From the NCBI GenBank assembly GCA_019009955.1, contig CM032228.1:70512501-70576500 (forward strand): 64,000 nt of DNA, read 5' to 3'. A model generated the notes under the pieces. It was not told where the DNA came from. It was given only the letters and a program-made list of their open reading frames with translations, and ran no database searches. Both the position numbers and the translations under genes were made by a program. This document shows positions 61,329-64,000 of the stretch, one piece after another (within the stretch, counting starts at the first letter, position 1; each line of letters opens with the position of its first letter). Source of the DNA: Riptortus pedestris. Lineage: Eukaryota > Arthropoda > Insecta > Hemiptera > Alydidae.

Positions 61329-62809
61329 AAAAAGTCCGTCACGCAGGGGCTCTGTAAACTAAGCAGATTTCCCACGTAAAGGTTTACAATAGATTAATAT
61401 AAATACTGGTAACACAACCGTGATTGTTCAGTGAACAAATACAAACGGTAATGAGAAATCTTTCAGTCAATTTACAATACAAGTTAATTATCTCAACAAC
61501 GAAAAGCGGCTGAAATTTAAACAAACAGACCAGCCAACCTCGTAGCGCTGAATAGATAGATAGACCGGAAAGACAAACAATTAACGAAATATATCTGAGT
61601 ATAACATATTAATTTGGTTGAAAACTATTTACTGAAGCTAGTGCTGTAATTTGTTATGAATCAGTTTTATCTCAATCACTTAAATTTTAGTAATCCAAGA
61701 ACAAAAAAGTCTGTCACGCAGGGGCTGCGTAAACTAAGCAGATTTCCCACGTGAAGTTTTACAGTAGAGAAATCTGCCTAATAACAACAGTAGTAGTAAG
61801 AATCTCTAAACCTATTCACGAGGGACGACCACTTACAGAAACGGCCGCCAGAGCTCTCGGCGGAAAGTACGGAACATAGCCGACTCCTGCCGACCACACA
61901 CAGAATACAAACGCAAATATCTCGGTTAAGATACAGAAAAAATGTATGAAACAATATTTATAGTAAATTTAATTTGCAATAAGATTGGTTTTATACAATT
62001 TTTCGATCCGACGCATAATAACGGAGATTTTTTGAATTTTCAAAAGTCCCCTCCTCTAAACCCCCCTTCCCACTGGTCCGATTTCAGTCGTTAACGAACT
62101 TGATCTGTCTTTTTGTATAAAACGATTATATATCAAGTTTGGTAAAGATAAAACAAAAATTGCGACCACTAGAGCGGTAACAGACACATATATATATATA
62201 CAGTTTTGAACGGACCTCATTTTCGTCATCTACTAGGTAGGATCGATGGACATTTGAAGAAACATTTCGAAAATTCCGTCATGAGTACAACCTCAATAGC
62301 TGATTTCCCTTAAAGGAAATCTGCTAAAAGGAGTGGGAGTCAACAAAACGTATTTGCATATATATCACAAAGTTAAAGTTCAATGAAAACAATATTTGGT
62401 ATTTAGCCTTGTAATGAAGTGTTTCATGATATAAGAGCTTATTATTAATATGACACTAGTAGGAGTGGGCGTTTATTGTAAGAGAAAAACTTAAGCAAAT
62501 ATCTTGGATAATACACATTATACGGAAAATGTGTATAGAACAATAATTATAATAAATTTAATTTGCATTAAGATTGTTTCTATACAATTGATCCGACGTA
62601 TAGTAACAGAGATATTTTGAATTTTCAAAATTCCCCCCCTCTAAACCCCCCTCCCCTTGGTCCGATTTCAGCCGTTGAAGAACTTGTTCTTTCTTTTTAT
62701 ATAAAACGACTATTATTAAATATGTACCTTGAGTTTGGTAACGATTAAACAATAATTGGAACCGCTAAAGCGGTAAGAGATAAATATATGTGTGTGTGTG
62801 TGTGTGTGA

Positions 62810-62865
<56 letters not shown>

Positions 62866-62987
62866 TTTAACGGACCTCATTTTCGTCATCTCCTAAGTAG
62901 GATGGATAGATATTTGAAGAGAAATTTCGAAAATCGCGTCATGAATACGACCTCAATAGCTGATTTCCCGTCATGAATCTGCTAAAA
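61329..62987 (-). mobile_element. Element A long variant, host of a nested copy
   Basis: AAAAAAGTCCGTCACGCAGG (61331), long-variant body (AAACAAACAGACCAGCCAAC) to CCAAGAACAAAA at 61704. After the nested copy: GGAGTGGGAGTCAACAAAAC, body, (TG)n(TA)n core 62790-62861, GACCTCATTTTCGTCATCTC, ending ATTTCCCGTCATGAATCTGC. The copy at 18808 shows the unbroken order (CCAAGAACAAAAGAAGATGG). Confidence 0.82.
61705..62329 (-). mobile_element. Element A, complete nested copy
   Basis: AAAAAGTCTGTCACGCAGGG, then GCTGCGTAAACTAAGCAGAT at the left; short (TA)n at 62189-62200; right end GATTTCCCTTAAAGGAAATC then TGCTAAAA. Inserted in an A-rich spot with no visible target duplication. Confidence 0.85.
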
Positions 62988-64000
62988 GGCCTATTTATGT
63001 ATGTATATATATATTATTTTCCCAAGACTGAATAGTATTTTATTTCTGTTCAAGTAAGAACATATTTTTTAGTAATGTAAATAAAATTATGTTGTCTGTA
63101 AAAAGAAAAGTTAGTATTGCAACAACGTGGCGCTCATTCTGTATTTATTTCCCACTATTAATATAAAAGAGGTAGTTAAAATTATTCATGTAAAAAGGAA
63201 GAGAAAAGGGGAAAAAAGAGAGGTAATTTAAATAACATACCCATCTTCATGCAAGGCGGATGTTTTTATACACTAGATGAATTCATTCAAAAATGTTCAA
63301 TTATTAAATAAAACAACTAAATATTTGTCATAAATATTTGTTCTAAAATAATTTGTGATCAAATGCATTGTCTCTTTACGGCGGGGCAAGTTTATCGTCA
63401 TTCATAAAGCTTGTTATCCTTTAATATATTTGTATATCAACAAATAAAAAAATGTGTGTTTTAGAGTTGTAAAAGGTTGTTTATATATTTAGAGTTGTAT
63501 TAAGATTGTTAATGAAACTAATTTAAGTACGTAATTATTTAAATTTATGAAATTATAAGGTTATATTTCGCATGCAGTAACTTTCTTCATCAGCTTTTTG
63601 ATCATGAAATTTCCATTTAAATATTATTCGTTTATACCTAAAATGCAGCTGTGAGAAATAAAAACCATTTTTTTGTTATTGTCCATTTAAACTAAAAATT
63701 GTCTTTATAGCACTTGAGAAGTCGAAATCAATGAAATTAATAGAAAAGAAATTATCAAACCACGAAAGGTTTTCTCTTATATTGGTGAAAGAGGTCATAA
63801 CGCCAAGAGAAATAAAATGAAAATGACGCCCACCTCCAAGAATAGGCCATAATAAAATAGGTGTCAGAGATAAAGAGGAATTAATCGGGGGAGATGAATC
63901 TGTCAATGACTGAGATGGACCATTAAACTGAGGGCAGTAGAGCATGAAAAGGGTGATATGACCAGTAAATTGTTACTGCGTTTTTATTGATTCAAGTGTG
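62988..64000. other. Unassigned sequence
   Basis: AT-rich. TGTTGTCTGTAAAAAGAAAA then GTTAGT (63090-63115) repeats the sequence at 59554-59579. An 89-codon minus frame (63676-63945) has no recognised domain. Confidence 0.4.

Overview
This is a eukaryotic, AT-rich, non-coding-dominated window, most likely from an insect with a large, transposon-laden genome. The anchor is one conserved host exon on the minus strand (55682-55882). It encodes the signal peptide and the start of the extracellular domain of an insect nicotinic acetylcholine receptor alpha1-type subunit, bounded by a good acceptor and a GTGAGT donor. No second receptor exon was found by eye. The simplest reading is that the window is intron sequence on both sides of this exon, with at least 55 kb of the downstream intron at lower coordinates. 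The order cannot be fixed from the sequence; big introns and heavy transposon load would suit a cockroach, orthopteran or similar insect.

Most of the rest is layered transposable elements. The dominant family (called element A here) has more than twenty full or partial copies in both orientations. It starts with AGCAGATTTCCC, usually has a (TA)n tract inside, and ends with the inverse motif GGGAAATCTGCT, a small GC hairpin (ACGCAGCCCCTGCGT) and GACGGACTTTT. This is the layout known for Helentron-derived non-autonomous elements (HINE/DINE-1 type). A second rolling-circle family (Helitron H) has hairpin-CTAGT 3' ends and roughly 300-bp internal repeats. Two piggyBac-type elements with TTAA ends, a pogo/Tigger-like element, a mariner relic, a DUF4817/DD41D transposon, a probable solo LTR, tRNA-type SINEs and at least nine LINE coding relics complete the set. 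All transposon coding sequence seen is broken.

Layout: 0-9 kb, element A copies, a mariner relic, a LINE relic and two Helitrons. 9.35-17.6 kb, a tandem array of three ~2.7-kb units, each built of element A modules. 18-23 kb, element A copies, a foldback repeat and the pogo element. 23.7-26.7 kb, arm 1 of an inverted duplication, containing a LINE that contains a piggyBac. 26.9-31 kb, LINE relics and a long (CT)n tract. 31.6-35 kb, LTR, Helitron and SINE fragments. 35.6-40 kb, element A copies, one split by a piggyBac. 40.2-42.1 kb, a CpG-rich island followed by a Helitron 3' end. 43.8-45.4 kb, two minisatellites, the second ending in a perfect hairpin. 48.9-51.5 kb, arm 2 of the inverted duplication. 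52.4-55.6 kb, a LINE relic and element A copies. 55.7-55.9 kb, the receptor exon. 56-64 kb, a Helitron end, a foldback, a LINE relic and nested element A copies, one carrying the DD41D transposon.

The genes do not form a pathway. What can be read is an insertion history: element A, especially its (TA)n core, has repeatedly served as the landing site for other elements.
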